From Trichobilharzia szidati (Eukaryota; Platyhelminthes; Trematoda; Strigeidida; Schistosomatidae), in the NCBI GenBank assembly GCA_944472155.2, contig OX235273.1, forward strand, positions 2,639,204-2,703,203: a stretch of 64,000 nucleotides of DNA, given 5' to 3'. The notes beneath the pieces are model-generated. The model saw nothing but the letters and a program-made list of their open reading frames with translations. It had not been told where the DNA came from and ran no database searches. Shown in pieces: positions 44,600-55,985 of the stretch. The stretch's first letter is position 1, and each line of letters opens with the position of its first letter. The translations under genes and the position numbers were made by a program.

Positions 44600-45110
44600 C
44601 TACACACAAAGCACTGGTTGTTTCAGGCGAATAGCGACAGCATCTACTGTTTGGAGTATTCGATACCTGGATGCTTTTGACAATTTATTTGGCACCCGGT
44701 AGATGATAGAGAAGGATTCTTCAACTCTGGCTTTGTGGCCGGTTTGTACCAGATGGTCCAATATCGAACTGTTGATGATGGTTTTCACTACACCTTTACT
44801 TAGCCATACTGGGAGATGTTTTCGAGCACGAAAAATCAAGTTCCTAGAGCAACGGCCGATATAACTCGCTCCACAAGCGCAGTTGAATTGGTAGATACAA
44901 TTAGAAGTGGCCAGCTAGTCTAGGTACTTCATCTTTCAGTCGAGGAATCACCATCGTTCGTGTAGAGAATAATACGTGTAGTTCGCCAGCATTAAAAGTT
45001 CTTTGAACTGATTTTCTTAATTTCTTCGTAATTATTTCACTTAGTATATCTCCCTTGAATTGCAGTCGTATATAAAGAGGCTTCTTGTTTATGGATAGTG
45101 ACAATGACCA
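44600..45110 (-). pseudogene. Penelope-like element: linker and GIY-YIG, frameshifted
   Basis: Frame 45104-44901 gives KPLYIRLQFKGDILSEIITK and RTMVIPRLKDEV. The next phase reads CIYQFNCACGASYIGRC (near 44830-44895). Frame 44839-44600 then gives ARKHLPVWLSKG, SSILDHLVQTGHKARVEESF and the end. The Cys-containing motif before YIG and the YIG-R core are visible. At least one frameshift inactivates it. Confidence 0.7.
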
Positions 45111-45414
45111 CTGACTAATTTCTATTAAAAAGTTATTCTCGGTTTATTATAGGCTAGGTGAGTTTTAGGAATGCATCGATCGAGAAGTGAAGCTGAACCA
45201 GGTGTATGGTTGGATCTACTGTGCACCGAAATTTTGTAATTTCAAGTTGACATGAATCATAAGATCACGTATAAAGGTAAAGAAGGGAAATGCAATGAAT
45301 CTACAATAAAAAGAAATATGCGTAAGAAATCATAATTACACGAAGAATACAAGGGTATTTAATCAATCTAGAAGATCACAAAGATTGAATTTGTATATAC
45401 ACCAATGAGAAGAA

Positions 45415-47290
45415 TTTTAAGCCATTTCACAAACTATCTCTAACTGTGGGTTCTTAGCATCCCGATGATCCAAGACAGACAGTATGCACCTCCCTAAGCG
45501 ACTCAAACCACCATGGCTTGCAGTGCCCAAGTCTTTATCACCCTCATTCAACACTGGCTATATGACAGTGCTGTGTGTCAGGTGATCCACAACGGAAAAC
45601 TCAGCGAGGCGTTCAATGTGAATACAGGAGTAAGACAGGCTACCTGTCTATTATCACCGATGATATTCTAAATTGTGGTGGACTGGATTATGCGTCAGAC
45701 TGTTGGGGGCGAGGAGACAGGAATACGCTGGACGACAGATAAGAAGACTCTAGAAGATCTGGATTTCACAGGTGATATATGTCTAATGTCACACAAAATC
45801 GAAGACTTACAGGCGAAAACCAACAAACTGGCTGAAGAGGTTAGCAGAGAAGACAGGACTGCAGGTGACCACGGAGAAGACGGAGGTGATGAAGATAGCC
45901 AACCACCACCAACAACAACCAGCACCAATCACCATCAACGGGAGAGGTTTAACAGAGGTTACCTCCTTCACTTATCTAGGAAGCATCGTATCAACCATAG
46001 GCGGAACGGCTGAAGATGTCAAATCCACTCAGGATCGGAAAGTTAAGATACGCCTTCATCAACCTGAAACCAGTTTGAAAATCTTCTACACTGTGCAGTA
46101 TAAAGAACAAGATTCAGATTTCCAACACAAATGTTAGATCAGTCAGTTCTTCTATACTGGTCAGAAACTTGCACCGTGTTTCATGAAGAGGATTTCCAAC
46201 AAGTTATAGGCCTTTATGAACAGCTACCTTCGCTCCATACTGAAGAACAAATGTCCGGCAATGAACAAACCAACCAAGAACCTATTGCTCAACAAATATG
46301 TAGGAGAAAATGGAGATGGATCGGGCATACGCCACTGAGGAGGCCGTCGAATGACATCGCGCACAATGCAGGCCATCACTCGAGTGGGATCCAAATTGGA
46401 AGTGACCAGTGGGCCGTTAGTGAGAGGGTGACATGGAGGAGATCGTTTGGGGAGGAGAAGATGAGATTGTGGACAATCGTGGAAGTACGTCAGAAAATAG
46501 AAGAAAGTGGAAATGTGTTGTTGAAGCCCTATGTTCCACTTGGAACCCAAGGGAACAATAATAATAAGCGACTCAAATCAGAAGTCGGAGACTTTGTGGA
46601 CTGGTTCTAATTTTGGTCTGACCACTACCAGTTCTTCTCTGTCCTAATTCCACATTACTCATCGACGAAGGCGAGGGTCAGATATGTGTAACATTTGTCC
46701 TACTAATCTCAATCGATACACTCATCCTTATTGCCCAACATTTTACACCTAGTCTCATCATTACTAATCACATCGCACAAATTAACACTGGGAATTCAAC
46801 ACAGACACCTACGGTCAAAGACGACTAACATGTTCATATCTTCCACATTCAACAACCACATCTGATAGACATAAAAAAGGATGGAGTGAACAGCCGCATA
46901 CTAAATTCATCCTTCGATATAAAGACACATCATATCGGGACCAAATATGACACCTTTTGGCAAATGTCAAACAAGCTTTGGGTATCTGTGCTGAGATTTT
47001 TTTCAGCCATCAGTCAGCTAGGCTGATACAATTTTTAAAATTAACTGAAGTGGTCATCATATCCAGCCGCTTCACCCGCTATGCTTAAACCAGAAGTCGG
47101 TATCTACCAGTTCTGAAGCATTGTCTTACATCTGACAAGGGCAAATTACATGTTTGGAAGACTCTGCGTTTTACCGAAGCTTCCACCATTGGCAGTCAAC
47201 ACCTCCCTACCTTGATCAAACCAACATTCAAAGACTTCATGGATTCATGCAGTGTTGCCACCTGAAATGTCACTGAGTTTTGCCTTTGTT
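45415..47290 (-). mobile_element. RTE(i) LINE 3' region, split by an RTE(ii) insertion
   Basis: 45415-45507 and 46566-47290 resemble 29785-30547 in the same orientation (for example the stretch near 46827-46880 matches that at 30177-30220), but frames are broken throughout. Its interruption carries a 12-bp duplication (AAGCGACTCAAA). Confidence 0.5.
45508..46565 (+). pseudogene. RTE(ii) LINE, 5' truncated, with target duplication
   Basis: Flanked by AAGCGACTCAAA at 45496-45507 and 46566-46577. The coding part begins with NTGV and VDWIMRQTVGG. The catalytic region reads LEDLDFTGDICLMSH, where the expected F/YADD has become FTGD, losing one Asp. Then LQAKTNKLAEE, TSFTYLGSIVSTIGGT, SETCTVF, TNQEPIAQQICRRKWRWIGH, and the usual end LLKPYVPLGTQG with AATAATAAT. 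Three frames are needed, so it is dead. Confidence 0.8.
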
Positions 47291-47313
47291 ATTACTGTAA
47301 ACAGAGGAACTAG

Positions 47314-47657
47314 TGTAACAACAGAAGACAAGGGCCAGGCAACAGATCGTTTATTAAGGAAATCAACACATATTTATAGATTTTCATGTACATTATTATA
47401 GATTATTTTTAGCAGAAAAACACAGTCTTCTGATTGGTGGTTGTTTCTCACTGAAAGTTTTAATCTTTCATCTCTTTGTGGCTGTTTCTTGAATGTCAGA
47501 TCATCTATATGCTAACTGTATCCGCCTACGCAAAGTCTGCTGTGATTGGTTGTTGAATCAGTCTTTGTTCATATTTTTCTCACGACCAATATTGAGGACG
47601 TAAACATTGACGTAAATTACCATCTACCAATTTGGCTAGCAGCCAGCTCTCACCACA
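47314..47657. mobile_element. Solo LTR with 4-bp target duplication CTAG
   Basis: 344 bp, from TGTAACAACAGAAGACAAGG to CTCTCACCACA, flanked by CTAG (47310-47313 and 47658-47661). It is of the same family as 8059-8322, with about 80 bp more near its right end. Confidence 0.8.
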
Positions 47658-47807
47658 CTAGTATTAAGGTTCTTCTATGAAAATGGGAGAAAAGGAAAAC
47701 ATGTGAGAATTATGTTCAATCTTCAATGGGTTGGAAAAGAGAAGAGTCCATAAAACAATGAAAATAGATAAATGCAAAAAAGATTTAATTTCAACAAACT
47801 ATTTTTA

Positions 47808-47950
47808 CGAGTTGATCACGGATTGATATCAGTTAGAGAACCATTGAAAACCAGTGCTGGAGTACTGGACAGCTGTTTCATCCTAGTTTGGGAATCATCG
47901 GCAGTACTCGTAAAAACAAATCTAATCCTTACAAACCAACTGTAGAAAAA
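47808..47950. mobile_element. SMalpha-like SINE, hammerhead part reversed, 3' tail forward
   Basis: 47808-47907 is reversed and contains a well-paired hammerhead (47862-47907): stem I GUACUG/CAGUAC, core CCGAUGA, stem II around CAAACUA, GAAAC, short stem III ACA/UGU, and GUC. 47908-47945 is the forward 3' tail (CTTACAAACCAA). Confidence 0.6.
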
Positions 47951-48040
47951 TAAACTATTTGTTTTAAATTACAGTCTTTCTGCAACAAACTGGTGCGAAC
48001 TTCTTCAGCGGAATTAATCGAAATTATTTTGGTGTGGTTG

Positions 48041-48290
48041 TGTTCTCTGAGCTGCATGGTTTGGTTGCGAAGCTTTCATTGCTCTACTGAGCAGCATCTT
48101 CAGCGCATACTTCGATGTGAAGTGAGCTTTTAGAATTCTCTATGAGTTTATTAGTCATCTCTTCTAGTAACCCTGAACGTGATTGGTTGTTTTCGTGTGA
48201 CATTTCACCCCCTAGTTTGCTTGTCTCGGTGCTGGCTGCTTCTTTGGTCTGAATGTCGTTAGTCAAATTTTGATCACAGCTCGTTCAATT
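48041..48290 (-). pseudogene. P1-type PLE C-terminal end
   Basis: The minus-strand frame 48266-48084 ends SLHIEVCAEDAAQ, and the NNQSRS segment matches the P1 copy at 53361-53816. It includes the conserved CTGAAGATG stem-loop block (48041-48107). Confidence 0.5.
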
Positions 48291-48699
48291 TTGTTTGTTT
48301 GTTATACATATTGATGGCTGTTTCATGAATCATATGATTGGGGACAAAGTTTTAAAAACAAGAGACGTCCTTTTTATTCATAAACCTCTGTTATGTTAAT
48401 TTCGATTCATTTCTCTGACGAAGTTCGGACCAGTTCGCCTAACGCAGGAAACTTTGAAATTACTCATTTCAGTTCCGGTGAAATTATACCAATATAATTT
48501 TTACAAATGACTAGAGACTTGGTTCGGTTTTGCGCCCAATTATTTTAGAACTATTCTGTCAAATTTTGATCACAGTTCATACAAGTCTCTAGTCTTCTAT
48601 CGTTTCAGTGTTATTAAAAGTGCTTAAATGAAACTGCTCCTATGACTCACTGAATATAGATGTATAGGACATATAGTCACCGAAGACACTTACTGGTGG

Positions 48700-48970
48700 T
48701 CTCTATCTCGTCAGTCGGCAGAAGTTGGAATTTGTGAGCTGACTGTTGGATCGGGTCCCAATGGCTTAATGGTCTACAGGTTCGCCTTGTACCCAGAAGG
48801 TCCTGGGTTCGAATGCTGGCGGTGGATGCGTACTGTGAAGAGTCCCAAACTAGGATGAAGCAGTTGTTCAGTACTTCCTGCAGGTTTGCCAATGGTTCTC
48901 TAACCGATGTCAGCTAGTGATGAAATCCTGTAACCAATAAATCGAATCCCTACAAACCAATACTTGAATA
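48700..48970 (+). mobile_element. SMalpha-like SINE
   Basis: tRNA-like region (TCCCAATGGCTTAATGG, GGGTTCGAATGC), then GCGTACTGTGAAGAGTCCC, AGGATGAAGCAG, TTCAGTACTTCC and the common 3' end ACAAACCAATACTTG. The hammerhead box is eroded (GAUGA lost, GAAAC to GAAGC). Confidence 0.65.
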
Positions 48971-49200
48971 GATACATAAATATCTCAGTTTTTAGAGTGA
49001 AGCGCTTCTAGGCATTCACAAAAGACTAAAACTGAAGCACACAGTACTCCTGGGGAATAGATAATGAACCTAGCCAATTCCTCTCTCATTCCTTTGATTT
49101 CTTAATGGAATATGAAGTAATTCACTCAGAGATAAATTTTGTCGACTTAAAGACCCAACGGATCTAATTAGGAAAGATTATTTAGTTTGCAATTAATAGT

Positions 49201-50020
49201 GTTCTCTGAACTGGTTGGTTTAGTTGCGGAGCTTTCGTCCTCCTTCTGGACAACATCTTCAGCGCCATATTTAGCGTAAAGTAAAGTGATTTAAATTTCT
49301 TCATGACTGATATAATTGCATCTCCTGGTTACTATCTTCACATATGTATTGACCATTTTCTATTGACTTGGATTTTAAACTTTCTGGTCACCTGATTTAC
49401 TTTTTATTAATTGGTATATTTCATCTATATTAACGTGTTTGTTAATTGCATTTTCGTTTGAGTACCAGGCTTCTAGGAATTCCCTGACTATACTTTTGGT
49501 GGTGTTTCCTCTGTCTAAGATTTTGACATTATCCCAATAAAATTGATGTCCATAATTGTCTACATGCATTGATACTAAAGAATACATATCATGTCTTTTC
49601 ACGGCTGATTTGTGTTCTTGGATTCTGATTCGAAGGGGACGCCCACTTTGGCCGATGTAATGCCTGTTACAGTTCATACATGCAATTTATTTTGTAAATG
49701 GTATTAATTTTATCTCCTTTTTCTGTTGGATCTTTCGGTTTGCATAATATCGAATTAAGCGATTTGACTGGCTTGTGTGCTATATCTATATCAAACGGTT
49801 TCAGTACTCTAGCTGTTATTTCAGAGATATTTTTCATGTATGGTAGAATGGATTTTCTTGTGGTCTTTGATGATAGTTCTTTGTTGGTGCTTTAGTTCGA
49901 CTTTAAACACTTTTTGATGAAATTTTGTGGATAACCATTCTTTTTGAAGACCGTTTGTGGGTACTTTTCTTCCATTCTTTTCAACTCTGGAATGCTACAA
50001 TGTGTTTGAACTCCACCTGA
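49201..50020 (-). pseudogene. Penelope-like element P1, copy 2: linker and GIY-YIG
   Basis: Nearly identical to 33700-34510 of copy 1. Frame 49677-49375 codes the GIY-YIG domain (HYIGQSGRPLRIRIQEH, KILDRGNT, FLEAWYSNE) and ends SGDQKV. A 4-base insertion near 49680 and changes at 49495 shift the frame; RT is absent. The 5' joint at about 50015 goes into an inverted piece of flanking repeat. Confidence 0.8.
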
Positions 50021-50605
50021 GCTACAAATCTTCTCTGTTATTTCAAAATATAATTTAGTTTTAATCAAATGCCATGTAATGACTGTTAGATTAATCACAT
50101 ATAGGTCAGACTAGAAAATCTCAGTGAGTTAGACTGTCGGAACATAGAAATTTAGCTAAACCTAGAATGACTGACCTTGTTAAGTTAAATAATTTGGAAA
50201 AGAGCTCGGTCACTGCAATCGCTTTCACTTGCATGTAATCACACAATAGGGTAGGAGCAGAGGGGAAGTATTAAAAAGTAGCATAGATAGGTGAAAAGAG
50301 CGGTTAATATAATGGAGTCCTTGTTCATCGAATCAATACCAAACACGTGCAGCTACCTAACAGTATATTGCAAGAATGTGCTCCTTTTATTAGAAGGTTG
50401 AAGGTAATTGGCAGGAAGCCTTGGACATAGGTTTCCTGCTTGTTGGCAGTCGTCAGCAAGGTGTATCTGCAATCATAAAGGAGGATTCCCTCCAACCATC
50501 TAACGAGAATTCAGAGTTCACTGTAATGGCGAACCATCTAGCATATCTGCTACATTGCAAACTTGACTGAGATGAAATTCAGTGTGCATGAAAAAAACGA
50601 GGTAC

Positions 50606-50909
50606 TGTAACAACGGAAGACAAAGGCCAGGCAACAGATCGTTTATTAGGGAAAATCAACACATATTTATAGATTTTAATGTACATTATTGTAGATTATT
50701 GTTAGTAGAAAATACAGTCTTTTGATTGATTGTTTCTCACAGAAAGTTAACCTTGCATCCCTTTGTGGCTGTGTCAGATCACACATATGCTAATTGTATC
50801 CGCCTACGCAAAGCCTTTGTTCTCATTTTCTCACCACCAATATTGGGAACATAAACATTGACATCAATTACTGTCTACCAACTTTGGCTAGCAGCCAGCT
50901 CTCACCACA
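50606..50909. mobile_element. Solo LTR, third copy
   Basis: 304 bp, from TGTAACAACGGAAGACAAAG to CTCTCACCACA. The flanks (GTAC left, CTAT right) do not match, so the target duplication is lost or an end has changed. Confidence 0.7.
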
Positions 50910-51054
50910 CTATATCAACAGAACATTAGATTCAATAATCTATAACATGCTAAAATTTCCAAACTGAATCGACAATACTGTTTGAAACAAACTCACTGTT
51001 ATTATTATTATTATTATTATATTTAATATTCTCAATTCGTGCTTCGAATATTTT

Positions 51055-51190
51055 TGACTTTATATTATTTTTAAGTAAATCAGATGCAATATTGTGACAA
51101 ATGCTGAGAATTCCATTCTGTATTATAAGTAGTGCTGTTTTTGGAATAAAGTAGATTATTATTATTATTATTATTACTATTATTATTACT
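51055..51190 (+). mobile_element. LINE C 3' tail with ATT repeats
   Basis: Reads AGATGCAATATTGTGAC, GAGAATTCC, TTTTTGGAATAAAG then ATT repeats. The same tail is found reversed at 43447-43545, 56826-56930 and 61290-61380. A further ATT run precedes it at 51000-51020. Confidence 0.65.
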
Positions 51191-51289
51191 TAAAGCAGCA
51201 GGTACATAGGATGGACTGAGAAGAGAGCGTCTACTTGATTCTCCCAGCATATCCCTGAAAGTCTCCTTTTGAGAAACAGAAAAGTGTTC

Positions 51290-52055
51290 TCAAATGCAAC
51301 CTCCAGACAACACTTAATTGATGACATGGGACATACAGTGGAAATTATTCACGCTTTCAAAATAATCAATACATAAAGAAAAGCATAGTTACTTCAGTTT
51401 GCAGAAACCATTGCCATAGAAAGACTTCTACCCAACCTTTGTATACAGAAAGACAGTGTAACTAATCTCTCAGTACCCTGGTAACCATAACTGTTTTTTT
51501 CGTGTGCTTTTGTGTTTTGGTTTGTTGCATAACATTCCACTGAATCTTCATTTTGACTTTCACTCGGGGAGTTGAACTCACCATTAAGGTTCCAAATCTA
51601 CTAAATTAAATTATATTATCTACTTTATAATGTTACTTCACTATTCACCCATCCCCCCCTTCATGAACTCCCCACCATAATATGTATAATTTAACTCTGT
51701 TGTTCTATCTTGTATTTTGTCTCTAGTCCATCTTTGTTTCCAAGAGAAATCAGAACTCCACCCCTTTAACTAATTATTAGACAAATAGTTACTCTTTTAA
51801 CACTAAATAATTGTCTACTTACCTCATCTTTGGAATAATGTTCCTTATACTTTCTATCTATAACACTTGAAATCATTGTAAAAGGTGTGTTCAATCAGAA
51901 ATTTGGTAACATATAAGTGATTTATTTAGGATGTACGCAGTTGAAGAGAATCCATGAAATAAGGCGAGCTGGTATTATCCTGACTGTAAATATGTTCGTT
52001 ATTTCTTTATTCAAACTAATAAAGGGAACCGGCTGTATGATATTTATTGATTGCT
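51290..52055 (+). pseudogene. PLE C-terminus and 3' UTR
   Basis: Codes DMGHTVEIIHAFKIIN and LLQFAETIAIERL in decayed frames to about 51484, then a 3' UTR with a degenerate hammerhead-like fold at 51937-51983. It ends next to an RTE(ii) tail. Confidence 0.55.
51937..51983 (+). ncRNA. Degenerate hammerhead-like fold in PLE 3' UTR
   Basis: Possible stem I CAG/CUG, then UUGAAGA, a weak stem II, GAAA, AUAA/UUAU, and C before CUG. The core is changed; this resembles the variant at 32043-32094. Confidence 0.3.
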
Positions 52056-52060
52056 TTCTT

Positions 52061-52960
52061 GAGTTCCGAGTGGAACATAGGGCTTCAATAGTACATCTCC
52101 ACTTTGTTCTATCTCCTACAGTCCTCTCCAGCTAGTCCTACGGTTGCCCGTTCGCTCTTATCTCCTTCTAGTATGATCTCTTCTATGTCACTCTCGGACA
52201 TCCAACTCGTCGTCTCCTATTCGGGTTCCACTAGACAGAGGGCCTTTCGCGTGATATCATTCGACGGTCTCCTCAGGGTGTGTCTGATCCATCTCCATTT
52301 ACTTCGGAATACTTTTTGAGCAATAGGTTCTTGATTGGTACGTTGCACTGCAGAGTTCCTTCGTGTTAATTCCCTCTGACCGTCTGATCTTCAGTATGAA
52401 GCCAGTGAATGCACCGGTTGATATAAAGTCTGCAACCTGTTGCAAATGCATTTCGTGACGTGCGAATTTTTAGATACATAAAGAATAACTGACTTAATGT
52501 TGGTGTTGAAAATCCGAATTACCTCCTTCATACTGAGTGCAGAAGATTTCCAAAATTATTTCAGAGTGATAAAGGTGCACCTTTCCTTTCCGATTCTGAC
52601 TCTGACACCTTCATCCGTTCCACCAGTAGTTGAGACGATGCTTCTTAGATAAGTGAAGGAAGTAATCTCTTCCAAATTCATTCCTTTGTTAGTGATTGGC
52701 GCCTTTTGTTCACTTGAATTCCTGTCTTTGCTACTTTTCAGCCAGTTTATCAGTTTTGCCTGTAAGTCTCCGAGTTTGTATGATATTAGACATAAATCAT
52801 TCGCGAAATCCAGATCTCGCACAGTCTACTTATCGATCCAATTTATTCCTGTCTTCTTGTTCCCTATAGTGTGACACATAACTCAGTCCACCACAATTAA
52901 GAATATCACCAGTGATAGTTGGCAGTCGTAGCAATAAATGACTGTCTCAAATCTATAGAC
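52061..52960 (-). pseudogene. RTE(ii) LINE 3' half
   Basis: Minus strand from the tail (GGAACATAGGGCTTC reversed) through decayed C-terminal coding to frame 52822-52556, which reads RDLDFANDLCLISYKLGDLQ (the catalytic box is FAND) and TSFTYLRSIVSTTGGTDEGV. It ends near 52960. Many stops; inactive. Confidence 0.7.
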
Positions 52961-53216
52961 AACGGTTGCATCTAAATCCGACACTTGACTCTAACCTTCA
53001 GTGTTTTAATGAACTGGCAACACACTAATGACACTCCACTAACCAACCATGATATCAGATACAGTGCGGTGTCATGTTTAGTTGCTTGTTCGCAATCAGC
53101 AGTTAGCTAAACATTCATTTCAGTTTGCCAACATCAATTTCGTAATAAAAATCCCAGGCTCAGCTATAGAATAATGACTCAGATATGATGGAGAAGATTT
53201 GTAGCTCAGGTGGATG

Positions 53217-53947
53217 ATTTTGATGTGGTTGTATTCTCTGAGCTGGATAGCTTATTTGAGAAGCTTTCATTGCCCTACTAGGCAACATCTTCAGCGCATA
53301 CTTCAATTTGTTGAAGTGAGCTTTTAAATTTCTCCACGAGTTTATTAGTCATCTCTCCTGGTGACCTTGAACGTGGTCGGTTGTTTTTGTGTGTTTTCAC
53401 ACTTTCAAGGTTACTTGTATTGGAACTTTGACCCTTTGAGTGTGAAGTTTCCTTCTTATCGGTTGGTAAAGCTAACCGTCAAAAGACATGACATCCACTC
53501 CGTCATATCGCCTCACTTCATAAAGACAACCACAGACATCAATTCGACTGGGACAACCAGCGTTCAAATATTAGACAGAGGAAACACCAAGAATGCTAGA
53601 CAAGTTTTAGAAGCCTGGTATTCCAATGAATCATCAATCAATAGACATATCGAAATGGACAAAATATATCAACCGATAAGAAAGAAACCTCACACACAAA
53701 GGATCAAAGTTCAAGTCAAAGAAACAATCATTTCCAATACAAGTAACCTAGAAGGTGTGAAAACACACAAAAACAACCAATCACGTTCAAGGTCACCCTC
53801 CAGGAGAGGTGACTAATAAACTCGTAGAGAAATCTAAAAGCTCACTTCAAATTGAAGTATGAGCTGAAGATGTTGCCTAGTAGGGTTATGGCAATGAACG
53901 CTTCTCAAATAAGCTATCCAGCTCAGAGAATACAACCACATCAAAAT
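53217..53947 (+). mobile_element. P1-type PLE fragment with about 210-bp inverted arms
   Basis: Arms 53217-53423 and 53734-53947 are reverse complements with small indels. Between and into the right arm a plus-strand frame codes LTVKRHDIHSVISPHF, VQILDRGNTKNARQVLEAWY and EMDKIYQPIRKK, the second half of the P1 GIY-YIG domain, and ends RSRSPSRRGD. The YIG core itself is not present. Confidence 0.7.
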
Positions 53948-54405
53948 AATGACTCAAGTCAACGACGCACTCAATGACGCTAAAACAGCTATTAAAGTAA
54001 ATCAGGTTAATTTATGTAAAGAAAGGTATTGGATTCAAGAAAAACCCCTTTAAACGAAATTTAGGAATATCATACATGTTCCCTACTTCAGAATGGTGAA
54101 AGATTAGGAGTGTCTGAAGTTTGCGCTGAAGATATTGCCCACAATGACAACAGAAGATTGGCTGTAAGTAAATTTCCCAGTTCAGAGAACACAATTACAT
54201 CAATATCGTCCACCTGACATACTAATCTCCTCCATCAGTTCTAGATTAGATGCATTCTAATGTATTTTAGAAGTTCAGTGGCATGTCAGATCTGTGCTTC
54301 AATACGGTTCAGAGACTTGGTTCGAATGTCACTAAAAGCATTTCCAATAAGCTATTGTAGATTTCCATCAACAGCCACCTTCTTTGAATACTGAAGACCA
54401 GAGTA

Positions 54406-55007
54406 TTATTATTTCCTTTAATTCCTAGAGGAACATAGGGCTTCAGCCAAACGTCTCCATTGCGTTCGATTCTCTGCTAACGTTTTCACCTGGCTCCAAG
54501 TCTGCCCACACGTTTTCATCTCCTCTTCACATGACCTCCTCCAAGTCACCCACCCTCGCACTGACGACCAACTCGCCACTTCCCTTTCGGGTTCCACTCG
54601 AGTGATGGCTTGTCTAGTGATGTCACTTGATGCATTGTTTCCTCAGAGTATGGCCAATCCATCTCCATTTCTTCCTGCCTATTTGTTTCACAACCGCTTC
54701 CTGGTTGGTTTGCTCCCAGAGATTTTTGTTGCTGATCTTTTCGGGCCATCTGATCTTGAGTATTGAGCGAAGACAGCTGTTGATGAAGGTCTGTAGTTTG
54801 TTTGAGGTGCTCTTCACGACGGGCCAAGTATCTGATCCGTATAGTAAGTGGCACTGACTTCACATTGGAGTTGAAAATCCGCACTTTATTTTCATTTTCA
54901 TTCTGAGTGCTGTTGACCTCCACACAGACTTGAGAGTAGTGAAAGCTTGTCTTGCTTTCCCGATCCTTGTTTTGATATCCTCGTTAGTTCCGCCCATAGT
55001 TGTGGCA
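54406..55007 (-). pseudogene. RTE(ii) LINE 3' part
   Basis: Starts with AAT repeats and GGAACATAGGGCTTCAGCC. Minus-strand coding includes TSNKLQTFINSCLRSILKIR, NQEAVVKQIGRKKWRWIGHT and LRKQC. It runs to the Merlin terminal repeat, where it is cut. Confidence 0.75.
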
Positions 55008-55222
55008 AAGTTAAACTTTAAGCACTACTAACTAACAATTGGTGAATGACCTTGAACGCACCAATAACATGAAGGAGGCATTTTTGGGTATGGAATACAC
55101 ATATTTATGTAAGTAAATGCATAAAAACTGTATAAAACTGTTACTTCGGATACCTTTCCATCACATGTGATAAAAACATCTCCAAGTTTAACATAGGAGT
55201 ATCCTATGCATATATTCAAACC

Positions 55223-55490
55223 TCAGTGACTACAAATGACATACTTTTGAGATCCATTTATATCCCTAATACTATTTTTTAACCTTCCCCAAAAGCCTTT
55301 GATAGAATAGGTGTGGGTCCCTGTAATGGGATCCACAAAATCATTAGAATGGTTAACTCTGTGGTGAATATATCCAAGGGATGACAAGGATTTATAACCT
55401 TTCCATTTTCCACGATGCGATATCACTGCAGTGCTGGTGCCACTGAACTTTTGATACGACACACTATTTTTAGTTTTCGCAGCTGCATCT
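55223..55490 (-). pseudogene. Merlin/IS1595-like DDE transposase, C-terminal half
   Basis: The minus-strand frame reads KFSGTSTAVISHRGKWKGYK, SLGYIHHRVNHSNDFVDP and GTHTYSIKGFWGRLKN. The VNH...FVDP-TGxHT...FWG-LK pattern is diagnostic of Merlin/ISXO2-type transposases. The second catalytic Asp, expected in a SDxW context, is replaced (SHRGKW), and the third acidic residue, usually Glu two residues before FW, reads Lys (IKGFW). So the enzyme is dead even though the frame is open. The N-terminal half with the first Asp was not found. Confidence 0.75.
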
Positions 55491-55635
55491 CTCGCAGGCT
55501 GTTTTAAAACCCACTAATTACAAATATACAAAGTCTGGGTTAAGGAAAGATGCGATCTGGCTAAAAAATGTTCCTACGAAATATCAGAATTCTCAGCTTA
55601 CCTTCTCTGACACTAACCCGTCTCAAACAAATCGC

Positions 55636-55985
55636 ACAGTGGGAAGTCGTGACCAGTAGGGTGCAGCAGGTCGGGTGTAAGGACAAATATTCGCCGGAGA
55701 CATTGGTTAGCGGTTGCGCTATATCGTGAATTGGTAGAAGTTAGAATTCATGGGCCATTGGATCGGGTCCCAGTGGCTTAATGGTATACGAGCTCCCCTT
55801 GCAACCAGAAGGTCCTGGGTTCGAACCCTGTCGGTGGGTGTGTGCTGATGAAGAGTCCCAAACTAGGATGAAACAGCTGTCCAGTACTCCCTGGCTGGTT
55901 TTCCAGTGGTTCTCTAACCAATGTCAGCTCATGATGAAATCCTGTAACCAATCAACCAAATCCTTACAAACCAATACTTGAAAAT
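55636..55985 (+). mobile_element. SMalpha-like SINE, most complete copy
   Basis: About 350 bp: leader (GGGAAGTCGTGACCAGTAGG), tRNA-like region with TGGCTTAATGGT and GGGTTCGAACCC (Pol III A- and B-box-like), hammerhead and 3' end ACAAACCAATACTTGAAAA. It lies within the Merlin element. The layout equals the known schistosome SMalpha retroposon. Confidence 0.8.
55840..55890 (+). ncRNA. Hammerhead ribozyme-like motif of SMalpha SINE
   Basis: CUGAUGA at 55845-55851, then AGA and a stem GUCC/GGAU around CAAACUA, GAAAC (55870-55874), short stem III ACA-GC-UGU and the cleavage triplet GUC at 55879-55881. An insert of AGA before stem II differs from the classic SMalpha order, which may reduce activity. 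Confidence 0.6.

Noticed and set aside
45695..45928. 77-codon minus-strand Val/Ser-rich frame
   Set aside because: Antisense of the RTE(ii) coding region.
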